This document shows positions 34,621 through 47,673 of a stretch of 64,000 nucleotides of DNA, piece after piece. The first letter of the stretch is position 1, and each line of letters begins with the position of its first letter. The DNA is from Aphrophora alni (Eukaryota; Arthropoda; Insecta; Hemiptera; Aphrophoridae). The position numbers were made by a program, and so were the translations under genes. The notes under the pieces were generated by a model. It did no database searches, was not told the DNA's origin, and worked only from the letters and a program-made list of their open reading frames with translations. The DNA lies in assembly GCA_963513935.1 (NCBI GenBank), contig OY740770.1:85657267-85721266 (forward strand), in the 5' to 3' direction.

Positions 34621-37600
34621 TCTGTAAACCATTTGACACAACAAAACTAATATTTATTGGTTAACCTTACTTTAAACAACCTTATAAACTATTTGAAACA
34701 CAACATGTATTTATTAAGTATTTTAACTTTAAACAACTGTATAAATAATTGGACACACAAAAACAAATATTGATTATTTCATTGGAACCTGTTCTATCAG
34801 GGAAGGATGGAAATATATATATCGCGTAGTTAACCTAAGATTCTGTTACGTTGAACTTAATAGGCACTACATAGAGTTTTTTTTTATAAAGGTGAATATA
34901 TTGTGTTTTCATATTACTTTATCTTTATTAGCTTTGTAGTCTCATAGTCTCATACAAAATAACGAAAGTTGTATAAACTACAACTGAATAATTTTCAAAT
35001 ATTTATCTTTAACTAGGGCAATCAAGCAAAGTACACTTTCAGGTCTCAAGAGTATCACATAACACTCACATTTAGATTTAGAATAATATCAACTATTATT
35101 AACAATACTAGAAATTTATTATAATAATTATAATATCATTATAATTAATGTTTTACACTTGTTAAATTACTTTCTTCTCATATACTGAAACTAAATATCA
35201 AATCCTGTACAAATATACAAAATATATATAACAAGAATAATTATGCTGTTGCTAAATCCATTCCACATATTCCAACATTGAAACCCATACATCTACCACA
35301 AATACTAAGTCCAGCCTGACTTTCCTTAGAGTAGTTGCAATTCTACTGTATAAAAATCTCAGATTACGTATTTTTCGTATGGTGATGGCAGGAGGTTATT
35401 TTCCATTCTACACTAACTTAATAGTGAACACATGGATACATAATTTCAAATTTTCATAAATAAATTTGTGTTTTTCTCTGAATATATGAATTCACTATTT
35501 TTGGAATCAGTTTATTATCGTATTTTATTACAAACTTATACTTAAGACAGAAGATATAAAAAACAAGAATGACGTAAATAGAAAACAATACAACTGCAGA
35601 GGCGAACGATCTTTTTTCTCTTATTTTGCATTGGTTATAATAAGAACTCCAACAAATTGTATGACATTACTTTCTTAGAAATTAATATATTAAATGTTTT
35701 TTTTTAATTTTAGAAAATCACTTGAAAGACGTGATGTATTTCGTAATTCTAAATTATTAAGGAAAGATAGGCTTAATTATTTATTATCTAGATAGTAGCT
35801 TAAACAAAACACAACACATAGGTTTAACTTAAAACAAATAATATATAAGTAAACAAATATATTTATTTCACAACCTAGTTTAACCTTACAATACCTTAAT
35901 GTGTCAATTACATAAGTTAAGGTACAATTAATATTATAGAAATGGGGGGAGATGTTTACTATTAATATATTATTCCTGAACACTAAGTTATGAAGAGTCT
36001 CATTAATTTTCAGGGGTAATTAGTAAACTAAAATATGCGAAATGTTTGGTAGTCTGTTCAGATAAATTACGTTTAAATTTAAATTTATTTTTACACAACA
36101 GTGGAATTAAAATATTGGGCCATTTGTTAGGTATTAATTTTGATTAGAGAAGAATTTTGTTTGTTGTGTAAAATGTGGACATAGTTTATTTTTCATATGG
36201 AAAATTTCATATTCCTCTCCAAGTCTATGATGTTATCATTTTTTTCTTCATTACGTAGAGTGTTTTAGACTGGCAACGTACCGCAAACTTGAACTTTTTA
36301 TACTGCTAAGGTTAAATATCACTCCAAGTAATTGGTTTTAAAAATAACATGTGCATATACATTTCTGTAATGTATAATACACAAATATACGAATATTTCG
36401 TTCTCAATAAAAGTTATTATTGTTGTAGCAACAAAAAAATAGTAAAATATTTTATCTAATTCCTATACGCCTACACACCAAGACTTTTACTTTATCATGG
36501 AAGTATATACTCCTACTAACTGGTCAATACAATTACACAATTATTACACATACCTATTACATTAAAGAAATATGATACTATTACTGCAGTCCATTGAAGT
36601 AACACTTAAGAAATAATTCTACTTAGAGGTATAGGTGTAACTAATGTTAAAACTATAAGGAAGCGTCTAATTAAAAACTATAAAAATCTACCTCCTAACG
36701 ACATATATTAATTAACTTTTTTTAATGGATCAAAATAATTTTAAAAACTATAAGACAAAAATGAAATAATTTTGTTCAATTTGGAATTATTGAATTAGAA
36801 ACAAACATTTTATGTACGTTATAGCTAAAAATTGTAAGTACTGTTGTTCCTAATTATAATGTGAGATCTATTAGTTTGTTTAATTGCATGATGGTTGCTA
36901 AAATAAATTTGCAATGCAATATGAGTGATTTAAATATGAAGAAGCATTACTTTGTTCTGCGAAATAAATCCTTCAAATGTCTGTCTATCCTATTACTTAA
37001 AATACTGTGTTTCACGTTGTTGTATACTTATAAAAGATTAACACACTAAGGTTTTTTAACCTATTTTCCCAATAATTGTATTGAGGTTAATTTAAACATT
37101 TGAAGGACACTTTACACTCATTTCAATAGTAACGAGGCAATAACATAAGTAACGATGGAACCAATAACAGTAAACCAACAAGTAATTGCCAATAACAGAA
37201 AATCGTTACTACATGTCTTCAAAAGATTAAAAGACCGACTTAACTTACATGAGTTAAGTAAAGTCTATACGTAATGATATCAACAACAAACATCCAGAAT
37301 AAAATAAAATGAAGATAGAAAAATAATTGTAAATTTTGGTTCCCACCGCTAAAAATTAAATATAGAATTAGTAAAATAAATCAGTATATAAAATAATCGG
37401 CTTATTATTCATTTGTCATACGTTGTACAAGTACGAGAACCTCATTACTGTTCAATGTATGCCTTAAGGAATTGCGTGATCACTTAAGAATGCGCTGTGA
37501 AATAAATGCATTGTATTTAACAATAATAATGTACAATTATACTTAAATATGGAAAATATATCATGAAAGATATAATATTGTAGTGATATTATATGTCATG

Positions 37601-38583
37601 AATTAATTAAAACGCCATTTTCACCAAGCATTTATTTTTAACTTTGTCTTCTATTATGCGTTATAAAGTGTTATGACTTCATATTATATAGTTGAATCAT
37701 GTATATTTGTATAAGTATAAGTTTATAACAATACTTTATTTGAGTGGATTATTTTTTAAATTCACATTTCTTGCATTGTATTATAAAATAAATTTATTAT
37801 TTGTAACACATTATAGGAGAAAAAGACTACACTAACAACAATATAATAGAAGTAGTACAGTAATGCAATTTTTGTTGACTTTCATTCCTTTAATTACAAT
37901 TATTTATATTTGAAGTTTGTCTTTCAGACTGTACACTCGTGTTCTTAAAAAGTATTAAACTTTTTTATTACGAAAAGCTTAAATTATTGCTAATATAGGT
38001 TATCACACGTGTTTTTGAACATTCAAACACACCATAATAAGTAATTTTATAAACTAAACATAGACTACGTTAAAATCAATAAAACTTTTAACGTTATGAA
38101 TCAGTTTATAATCGCTAAATTTCTCGTTCCATTTATATAATATCTTTTATTTCATTATTGTTTATTTAGTATATTTAACATTTTGAAACTAGTAATACCA
38201 TGCAATTTGATATTTTTGATAGGTTTACTAAAATGATAGATTTTATGTTTTTCTAACAGGAACATAACATAATTTATTAAAATAAAGGGTTCCTAGACAC
38301 ATTTGTAATGATAACAATAATTTGAATTTTTGTTTGTTTACATCAATTTTAACCATAAACTCCTATGAACCAGTCAATTAATATTCAGTATTAGGGCATA
38401 AGCAATTCTACAAAAGAGAATTCGATATTCTACCCTACGCATAACTAGTAGGATAAATAAGTAAGTGTCCAAGCACCTCGGTAAATATACCGTTACACCG
38501 GTAGGAAGGAATACAGTTTTTTTCTCAACATAAAAAATATACATAGGCTATAACTGTTTCGGAACAAATAATATAACACGATT

Positions 38584-38585
<2 letters not shown>
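34621..38585. other. AT-rich non-coding DNA
   Basis: No gene recognised. The short frames at 35777-35983 and 36861-37049 have no known motif. Confidence 0.55.

Positions 38586-38638
<53 letters not shown>
38586..38638. repeat. (AT)n microsatellite
   Basis: About 53 bp of uninterrupted alternating AT. Confidence 0.92.
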
Positions 38639-38639
<1 letters not shown>

Positions 38640-38640
<1 letters not shown>

Positions 38641-39769
38641 AAGTTTGGAAACCTAGGAGTAATTGTAAAAATTGAAAAAATACCAAAAATTGTGATTTGA
38701 TTTTAAATCAAGTTTATTAGATCATTACTTATCAATACTATTGAGATCCGTAATCTATTAAGTGGCAGTAGATCTGTTATTTTCTATAGATTTTATTTAT
38801 TTATTTTTATTTTTTTTATAATTTAAACGAATCAAATTACTTGATGAATTTCCTTGTTTAATTAGTAGAGTTTTAATGAGACAAAATGGTTTTTTGGTGT
38901 TTTCTTTCAGAGTTAGTATAGATGAAACAAATATTTTAAACAAAGAAAATATGATTAATTTATTAGACTAATAAAGCACAACGATTATTAAACTAAACCA
39001 GTCAACCGAAAATATTATTTGATACCTTTCCCATATTTTAGATTTCTTTCAGAATTATATATTGTAAAACAAAATATTATGAGATCGTATTTTTTTCCAG
39101 ACTACACAACTAAGATATAAATTGTTGTTGGTTAGTTGTAATTGAAAATTCCTTTAACACCATTCCGCTTTTCATCTTAGAACGAATTTTTAATTACAAA
39201 AGTTTTACCCTCCAACGTTGTTTTTTTTTTCCATTACATTGTTGATTGTTTCATATAAGTGAAAATAAATAACAAGCATAACTATCTAATAGTATTAAAT
39301 ACGATAACAAACAGAAAAATTAGCAGCCTATTTCTATTCTTAACCCTAGCATAATAAATATGTTCATTACTCTAAAAACATTTTTCCTTCCGGTAATGTT
39401 CTTTCAAGAGGATTAAATTTCCATATCTTTATTTATTTTATGTTTTAACTGCGTCTGTCAGGTTTCATTCTTTTATTGCAGCATTTCCTTTAGGAGCGTA
39501 GTAATTACAGCCACTTTCAGGGTCCAAACACCATAAAATCATCGCAGATGAAACATTTTCATATTTCGTTCATTTTTGTTATAGATATTGAATACATAAT
39601 TTATTTTGCCATATTTATTTTATTGTAAAAGGCTTTTTGATTGTAAAAGGCTATTTTTATCTTATTGTGTTAAGTACTTTTTGAGAATTTCATCTAAAAG
39701 TCCAAAGATGATACATTATTATTGTTTGAGAAAAAGCAAAACAAAAATTGTTGTAAATGGTTTTAATAT
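38640..39769. other. AT-rich non-coding DNA
   Basis: No feature that I can support. Confidence 0.5.
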
Positions 39770-40410
39770 TTCATAGTGACATACAACTCATATTTATGGG
39801 AATAATGACGCGATTATTGAAAGAAATTTATCTAAGTACGGATGACATAATTAAAAAAAATATAAATATTGTATTTTTCAGTCAAACATACCCTTATTTT
39901 TGGTTCATGTGTCACAGCTGTTTCGAGTCTAATCGCATTTTCAAACACTTTTATACGAAACATATATTAAATTAAATGTCAGAGATGGTTTAACTTTGTT
40001 GGTCAACAGAACACATTTTTGTTTTTTAAAGTTAGTCAACTGATAGGCAGTATCGCCAACTTCAATGAACAAAAAATAAATATTTTTTAAAAAAATAACC
40101 CGACTACATCCTCACATCCGACTTGATAATTTCTTCATATATAGGGTTGACTGTAAAATTTACTTGGGAATTGAAAACATTAGTAGGTTCTTTTTTTAAA
40201 TTATAATATGTTCTGTTAACCAAAAAAGTTAAAACATGTCTGATATTTAATATAAGATGTGTTTCGTTTAAAACAGTTTGAAAATTCGATTAGTCGCGAA
40301 ACAGCTGTAACCAAAGACAAGTATTCGTTTGACTCTAAGAAACAATATTTCTAATTAATATTGAAAGCTTGAAAATCCCTAACAGCGAAACATATGTCAC
40401 TCAATAAAGC
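39770..40410. mobile_element. Foldback (long inverted-repeat) element, about 640 bp
   Basis: The left arm contains CACAGCTGTTTCGAGTCTAATCG, TTTTCAAACACTTTTATACG and GGTTTAACTTTGTTGGT-CAACAGAACA (39865-40015). The reverse complement of 40205-40365 gives the same blocks in the same order (CAGCTGTTTCGCGACTAATCG, TTTTCAAACTGTTTTAAACG, GTTTTAACTTTTTGGTTAAC). Weaker matches (GTGACATA, TGGGAAT/TAGGGAT) extend the arms to about 39770 and 40410. The ~190-bp centre has no coding. This is the layout of a non-autonomous DNA transposon or foldback element. The plus frame at 39757-39975 lies in the left arm and is not a gene. Confidence 0.65.
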
Positions 40411-41111
40411 ACTTTTGTGGAATTAAATATTTTTTTTATTATATCCATTAAAATGGAATTCCATCTGAACCGACTGTTGCCACATTAAATTATAAGTCAT
40501 ATTTATATCAATTTTGTTTTAATATTTTGTATATTTTATCTTATACATACATTTTGTTACTCACATGTATAGAATAACCTCGTTTAATTAAAAACAAAAA
40601 AAATAAACTAAAGTTTTTAACTTGATATATGTCCATGAAATGTTATCCAAATATGGTAGTATCTACCATAAATTAATAGAGTTATTCCTGAACACTTTAA
40701 ATTTTAAGGTTCTAATATTTCTTTATGAAAATTAATAATTACCTATCTAATAGTCTGATTTCAGTTTGTTTTTGTCAAATTTTACCACCAAGGTTTCATT
40801 ATTATTTTATTTTAAAAAAAGTTATTCTACAAAGACACCCAAAGGAAGATCAGTACACCAAAAAGAAATGTATTAAAGGTCAGCATCAAGATACAGACTA
40901 TGCAAAAAATGGGAAATAATTCAGTCCTCAAATCAGTATATACTGATAAAACTAACAAAGCAAAGGAATTTCACGGTTTTGTTTCAAAAAGCTTCACAGT
41001 ATTTATAAACCTTCTACTAGAGACAACATGTGGAGAAAGTATTTTATCTTTTAAAAGCCTCAATCTTTTAATTGGCGACTAAACAGAATCCCGTCTTCTG
41101 ATTATTTTACA

Positions 41112-41154
<43 letters not shown>

Positions 41155-44100
41155 TGCTCCTTGCTAACATAAAAGTGATTCCACGTCAACGTTATATTGG
41201 TTGAATGGATGGGTTAGCAAAATAATTTCATCGCAATCTCTGATAAAAATCAAGTGTAAATCTAAATGTTTAGCACTTAATATGGAGATCTCACAGTGCT
41301 AAGTTTTTTTTTGTTGGTTATTTTTTTCTATTTGTTTTCCAAAATACGAAATTTGCTTATTTGCAATAAAAATGAAAATTTCATCTCAAAAAGATTTTTC
41401 GCTTCAGTGCTAGTCTTATTTTTAAAAATAGACATGAGAGAGAAAATGTCAATGGTGTTACTATATCCTTTAATTCGAACATGTTTCAAAATGTTCCATA
41501 ACGTTACTTTGTATATGCTCACAGTTTACTGAGAGTGTTTATTAACCCACATCCACCTTTAACTTACACACTGATATATTATAAATCATTTAAATGACAA
41601 CAAAACAGGCACTGTCCAGTTTATTCATTACAGTTTTCAATATAATGCACGCTTTTCGGAGTTTTATTCTCAATCTATTCTTTATTGACCATTGACATTG
41701 ATACATTTTGTTTAATATTACAATATCAGCTCACTGAATAACATAATATTTCAACGAAATAGTTGATTATTCTTCGGATACGCTACGATATGTTTAGGAG
41801 ATTTTATTTACTTAAATTTCCTTTCTTGATAAAATTGTTTTTTGTTGAAGTTGACAGATGTGATATGTTCTACAATCTTTAATTTTAGAGATCCATATCA
41901 TAGAACGGAACCCTAAATAGCTCACTATAGGGAGTAGTAATTGGTAGTTAGCTGGATCTACAACTTTTTAGCCTTGAGCTAGCTTCGTCTCTTTCTTATT
42001 TCCTATCAGGTCTCTCTTGAACTACTCTTGTTATTTTCTGATGCTGAAGCTAGAAAATTAGAATCGTGAGCTAGGGGTCTTTTTTTATAGTATTTCCTTA
42101 TTTTATTTAATGATGGAGAAGTTGTTTGCTTTTGAAGAACAAGGAAACTCAACATACCATGAAGTTGAGCAATCCATTTAGTATGTATCATCAATGGTTT
42201 ATACCTACTGTTGTGTAATGTAAGAGTTTCTCTGATAACATTATTCGTTTTTTCCTGTTGTTGGGGTTCAAATTGGATTTACAAAAGTACTATATAAGGT
42301 GTTCACTTTTATATAATAGCTAGCAAACTGTAAGAATTTAAAAGTAGACTATTTGTTGTGTAATGTAAAATACAATACTTTTATAGGACTGAATGCATCA
42401 GATGTTTTAGGCACTGATAGAAGTGCACACTACTTTCCCTCCAGCATTACGTTCTCTTCAATTCTACGAAACTTTTTCTATTCTGACTTAATGTTCAAAA
42501 TTTATTCTGTGTTACTGGTCCATTAGTGTTATACACATTTTAACGATATACTACAGATTATGTACGAGCACAGGAATACACTACGACTTGTTTCAAAGAG
42601 CTGCGTTAACAAATAAATGCGATAAAAATAACTTCTTTCAATAAATTATAAAGTCAAAGAAACACGTAATATTTAACAGGTATTGGGTTCTTAAATGGAT
42701 TCTCAAAATCTGCATAATAATCTAACCATATATTGTCGAAATTAAAGAGATCATACCAAAGATAAATATAATCCAAAAATAAACGATATCGTACAATTAA
42801 TGCAATTTTACCATCTATGGACAATATCTAGTTCATTTAATAATATGAATTAAGTTGATAATCCCTTTTACTGATTATCCAACATCAAAGTAATTAGAAT
42901 TCACATATTAGTGTTATTAATGTCTGAGGACTGAGCATCCTAATTACACAATATTAAATAAACACTATATTATGCTCTTGGATATATCATTTATTATATT
43001 ATTGTAATATAATTATTACATATACTTTCATGTCCTTATATAATTAGAGACATTAGTATGCATGAATTGTTAATTAATTTCTGTTTGTTAATAACCCAAA
43101 CCTGTGTGCAAAATAGCAATTATACATACTGCGATTGTTTTATAATATGTGAACATATATATTGATCTACAATGGAACCCTATTTGATTTAATAAGGAGT
43201 AAAAAATAATTTAACAGAAAACAAACTGGTCCTAGACAATCTTTATTATGGATTGTGACTAAGATAGTGAAATGATGGAACCTGGGTCTGCCAAATTAGA
43301 TTGACACACAATTAAAAGTCAGGCTATCAAATATGAATTTAGCTGTATCGAAAATTGCCATGATAACCTATTAAAATGAACAATATTTTTATTACTCCAC
43401 TTAATTTATGGTTAGACAACACGTTTGATTATCATTTGATTAAGTAGCAGACAATAAACTGATTTGAAACATCTTAATACCTGATGATTTGCTGTAATTT
43501 TTAGAAAATAATTAACATTGGAACCATTTTGTATTTTTTAAATTTTGGTTAATTAACTTGCTATAGCTCTCCCACATTGCCACAGCGGCGATTTTTGGTC
43601 AGTTCTAAATTATATTTCGAAATGGAAATCAGTAGTCAAATAAGGAATATTGAAGTCAAAACATTAAAGTTCCTAAAAAGAACATGATAAAAAGAGTTCA
43701 TGGTTATACGCTGATGAAAATATAATCCTCTAGTAATTACATTCCTTGTAATAAAATGGTTTTAGAGTAATTAACGCTTTTATTTTTGAAGATGAAAAAA
43801 TTCAAGATGAAAATACGCCGTGATAAAGTAGCATTGAATTTGTCTTATCAATTTATAAGTCTACAAACTAATTTTATACGAAACATGTAATTTAAGCAGT
43901 TCATTTCCTGCCGACAGTCTCATTATTGAAATGTAACAAAGTTTAGTTTAAACAATAAACACCGAAATAAAGATAAAATTTAATAATGAAACGCAAAACT
44001 TGAGTAATTAAATACTCGTTTTATGATAAAAAGTGGATTGGTATTCAAGATTTGTAATACCTATTAATATAAAACATAAACGAAATTTCAATAATTAGTA

Positions 44101-45598
44101 TGTATTTCATACATAAAATACAAAATTATAACTTCTTTATTAGCGATAAAAATAAGATATGTTTATTTAGTACACCACATATTTAGACATATTTGAAATT
44201 TTCGCGTATTAGATAGTAAAGAATGAAATTTTGTAAACTTGATCCGCCATGTTGAAAAATATCTTTCGAAAGACTTTTTTCTGTTTCGTTTTAATCATTT
44301 TTTCTATGCTTAGTAAATTTTCAGAATAAATATTTTAGTAATATAACTGCAAAAAAAGTATAAAAAAGATAATAGTTATTAAGGGCAATTTAGGGGACTA
44401 AACGGTTTTACTGGAATTGCATTCAACATTTCACTGTTGTAAACACAGAGTTGCTAATATAAAAACAAAATTATAGCTGAGCAAAATTAAACTGTTTTTA
44501 TTTGACTTTTTACGTATGATTTACAACTGGGTCAATTATGAATTGTTGTCTATTGAATTTGTTGAAGAATATAGTTCTCTTTACAATGGAATGGTAGTTT
44601 TTCTCTCTACTGTCATTTATAAAATAATGTTTATTTTTCCTTTGTTTCTTAATAATTTTTAGAGACAACTCAACACAAAAAAAATCAATTGTTAAAACTG
44701 TACTAAGTAAGCAAATATAAATAAATATTTATCTTTTACGTATTAATTTCAAACAGAATATGAGTTATGTTAGTTATATCCTCATGTATTAAAACTTGAT
44801 TTCATACCTGTATAGAAAGTCAATTTTCTGTAAGATATTTTGACATTTATAATTAAACTTTAATACGTGTAGAAAATTAAAGTTTTTATTCAGTATTTTT
44901 AATTAATTATAAATACCATTTGTTTAGATACAATGGAAATGTTAAAAGAAGGCGGGAGAGTTTAGATTAGTTACATATAATATATTAAATGTTGAGCTTG
45001 ATTTATGAGAAAAAATGGTATTTATTTAACAATTAGTAAATGTTGTAATATCAAAACTACAACATTGGTTTTATAAACTTGTTTGCCAGTTGTTAGTTTC
45101 TGTTTATAATTTCTACACTGAAAAAAATAATAATAATAAATAAATTCATTTAGAGTAAAATATAATGATTGTTGCCGAAGCGTTTAGGTTTCCAAAGTAA
45201 TAGAATACCCTTCACTAAGCCTTCCTATCGTGAGATGAAGGTTTATTTTCCATTTAAGGGTTTTACCTCACCGCTGAATTCCCATGAGTCGATAACTACA
45301 GAATGACATTTACTGCAATTGAGATCCTAATAAATAATAAAATGAATTAACACAAAATACAAGAAACAACCCATTTATAAAGGATTAAAATTCAATTATT
45401 TGGCCCTATATTAGTGTTTTCCTTAAGTGAACTATAGGTTGTTACTGTTTCTTCTTGGTCTATGAATATACTGGTTGAGGCAGGATGAAACAGAGCAAGG
45501 TGTGATGTACTAGTAAAAATAGAGAAAAAATATCGTATAAACTTACAGTAGCTCCAGAAATGCGTAATTTTCCAACTATCCGCCATTATTATTATTTT
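40411..45598. other. AT-rich non-coding DNA
   Basis: No gene recognised. It contains (AT)n at 41116-41145. Plus frames at 40725-41082 and 41296-41532 are open but match no family. At 44980-45017 a 33-bp match to the left end of the 63.1-kb insertion occurs (TATATTAAATGTTGAGCTTG, then TATGAGAAAAA). Confidence 0.5.
41116..41145. repeat. (AT)n microsatellite
   Basis: About 30 bp of alternating AT followed by AATATATATG. Confidence 0.85.
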
Positions 45599-46563
45599 TT
45601 TTTACAAAATACTTTATATCAATTGATATAGGAAAAAAAATTTTGAACTCAAATTTTGTTTACATATTTGGTATGACACCTTATAACCATTTACAAATAA
45701 CCAAAACATCCTTTCATCTATTTTCAAAGTAGCGGTGTTTAAAATTTGTAACGCCAATTATTTCGAAGACCGTTACAAAATAATTTATAGAAACAAAAAA
45801 AAAATACCTTTTTAGTAACAAACAAAACTGTTTTTTTTTTTTATACGTTTTTTGTAACTTAATAGATAACCTAGTTATTGGCTAAAAACTAAAACATTTG
45901 TATCGTGGTAGTTGTCCATAATATCCAAAATTATTCCAAAACCAAATTATGAGAAATAGTAATTTAAATGAAGTCCAAAATAAATTATTACAAACTTACA
46001 AAAACAGTTTTTATTATACCAAAAAAAAAACAGAACTGTAAACACACAAATTTTAAGTCATTTCGAAAATTCTTTTAAAAGTATGTTAAATACAATAAAA
46101 TTACAAAATAAAATTTAAATAAGTATTAAAACAAAACAATTTCTTATTTAAAAATTGTTCAAAGTGCCCTCCATTATTTTGTATACAACACTGTGCGCTA
46201 AATATGATTCCTTTCTTTGCATTTTGTATTTTTCATAAGTTCAGGACTAATTTCGGATATTATGGACAACTACAAAGATACCAAGTTTTTAGTTATAAGC
46301 CAATAATTCTAATATCTATTAAGTTACAGAACAAAATTCAAAAAAACATTTTTGTTTGTCATTAATTATTTTTTTTTTCATTTCTTTAAAAATTTTTAAA
46401 GAAATATTTGACATTAAAATTTTTAAACGGCCTCCACTTTTAAATAGATGAAAGGACGTTTTGATTTTTTGTACATGGGTAAAAGGATGTTATAGTAAAT
46501 ATGTGTACCAAATTTGAGTTCATTATAATTCCTACATCCAAAGATATTATATATTTTGTAAAA
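45599..46563 (-). mobile_element. Tc1/mariner-type element, deleted, with ~330-bp inverted arms and transposase tail
   Basis: The arms 45599-45930 and 46250-46563 are inverted copies. Paired blocks include TTTTACAAAATA.TTTATATC, TTGAACTCAAATTT, CGTCCTTTCATCTATTT/CATCCTTTCATCTATTT, GTAACTTAATAGAT, TATTGGCT and AGTTGTCCATAATATCC. In the centre the minus strand reads ISEISPELMKN (46260-46228) and, after a frameshift, CIQNNGGHFEQF (46187-46152). These match the extreme C-terminus of insect-type Tc1/mariner (IS630 superfamily) transposases, which end in ...C(I/V)xxNGGHxEHxL. The DDE catalytic part is gone. It is a non-autonomous deletion derivative. Its very long arms may be a foldback rearrangement. 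Confidence 0.65.
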
Positions 46564-46688
46564 CAAACAAAAATTTGGCAAATAACTGGAAAATAAAACA
46601 TTTCCGGACAAATGCTTATATGATTTTTCAATTTTTTTTTAATTTTCAAAAGTAGATCATATGCTCAAAGTATCACAGTTTCTTCTTG

Positions 46689-46805
<117 letters not shown>

Positions 46806-46869
46806 GTGTGACGTCACGCACTAGGTTTAAAAGAAAGAATTCTTGAATGAAACATTCAAGAAGCAATGT

Positions 46870-47635
46870 CTATTCACAGACCAGTCGTACATTTCCAATG
46901 TAGCCTACTATAAATATTAACCCACAATTTCATTGCGGGCAAACCCTACTTGTTTATTAAAATACGAATTTAGTTAAAAATGTATATTAGTTTTTACGTC
47001 ATTGCAAGTCGGAATATATTTAAAATATTAACAAACGTATTCTAAACACCGTACATATTTTATTTCAATTTATATTATAACGCTTATTCTATTCTGATGA
47101 TTTATAACTTCCTGATGTTACCTGTAATAATCTAAATAAGAATAAAAATGAATATGTAGGTATAAATAAGTTAATGAAAATGTAAGAATTAAATGAAGGT
47201 AAGAAGTTGTACCTTAGTATCGTGTTTGAGGAAAATGAAATATAAGGATCATATGTAACAGATGGCGTAATTCGTCCTGCTCTGATAACTTGCTTTCATA
47301 ACGAAATTCACCAACTATTTTCCTGAAACAAGAAACTAATTATTTTTCTGATCAAATAAATACATTTGTTCACAAATTTCCCTCCATTTGCTATTTAGTA
47401 AACATTTACAGTAGAATTTATAATTTACTTTTATTACAATTGTTATTGTATTGTTGTATATTTCGTTGGTATATATCTTTAAATAACGTCTCTTCATACG
47501 TTTATAGTAATAATCCTAAACGTTTATCTGCTTCAATGTGTCAGTATCTTCAGGATAGTAATCTGCGTTACCTCATTTGATATTGAACATTTTACATATA
47601 TTGTTTTATTTAAAAAAAAACACATCAACATAAAG

Positions 47636-47673
<38 letters not shown>

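Noticed and set aside
47088..47120. CTGATGA followed by CCTGATG
   Set aside because: No GAAAC block or pairing stems follow within hammerhead distance.
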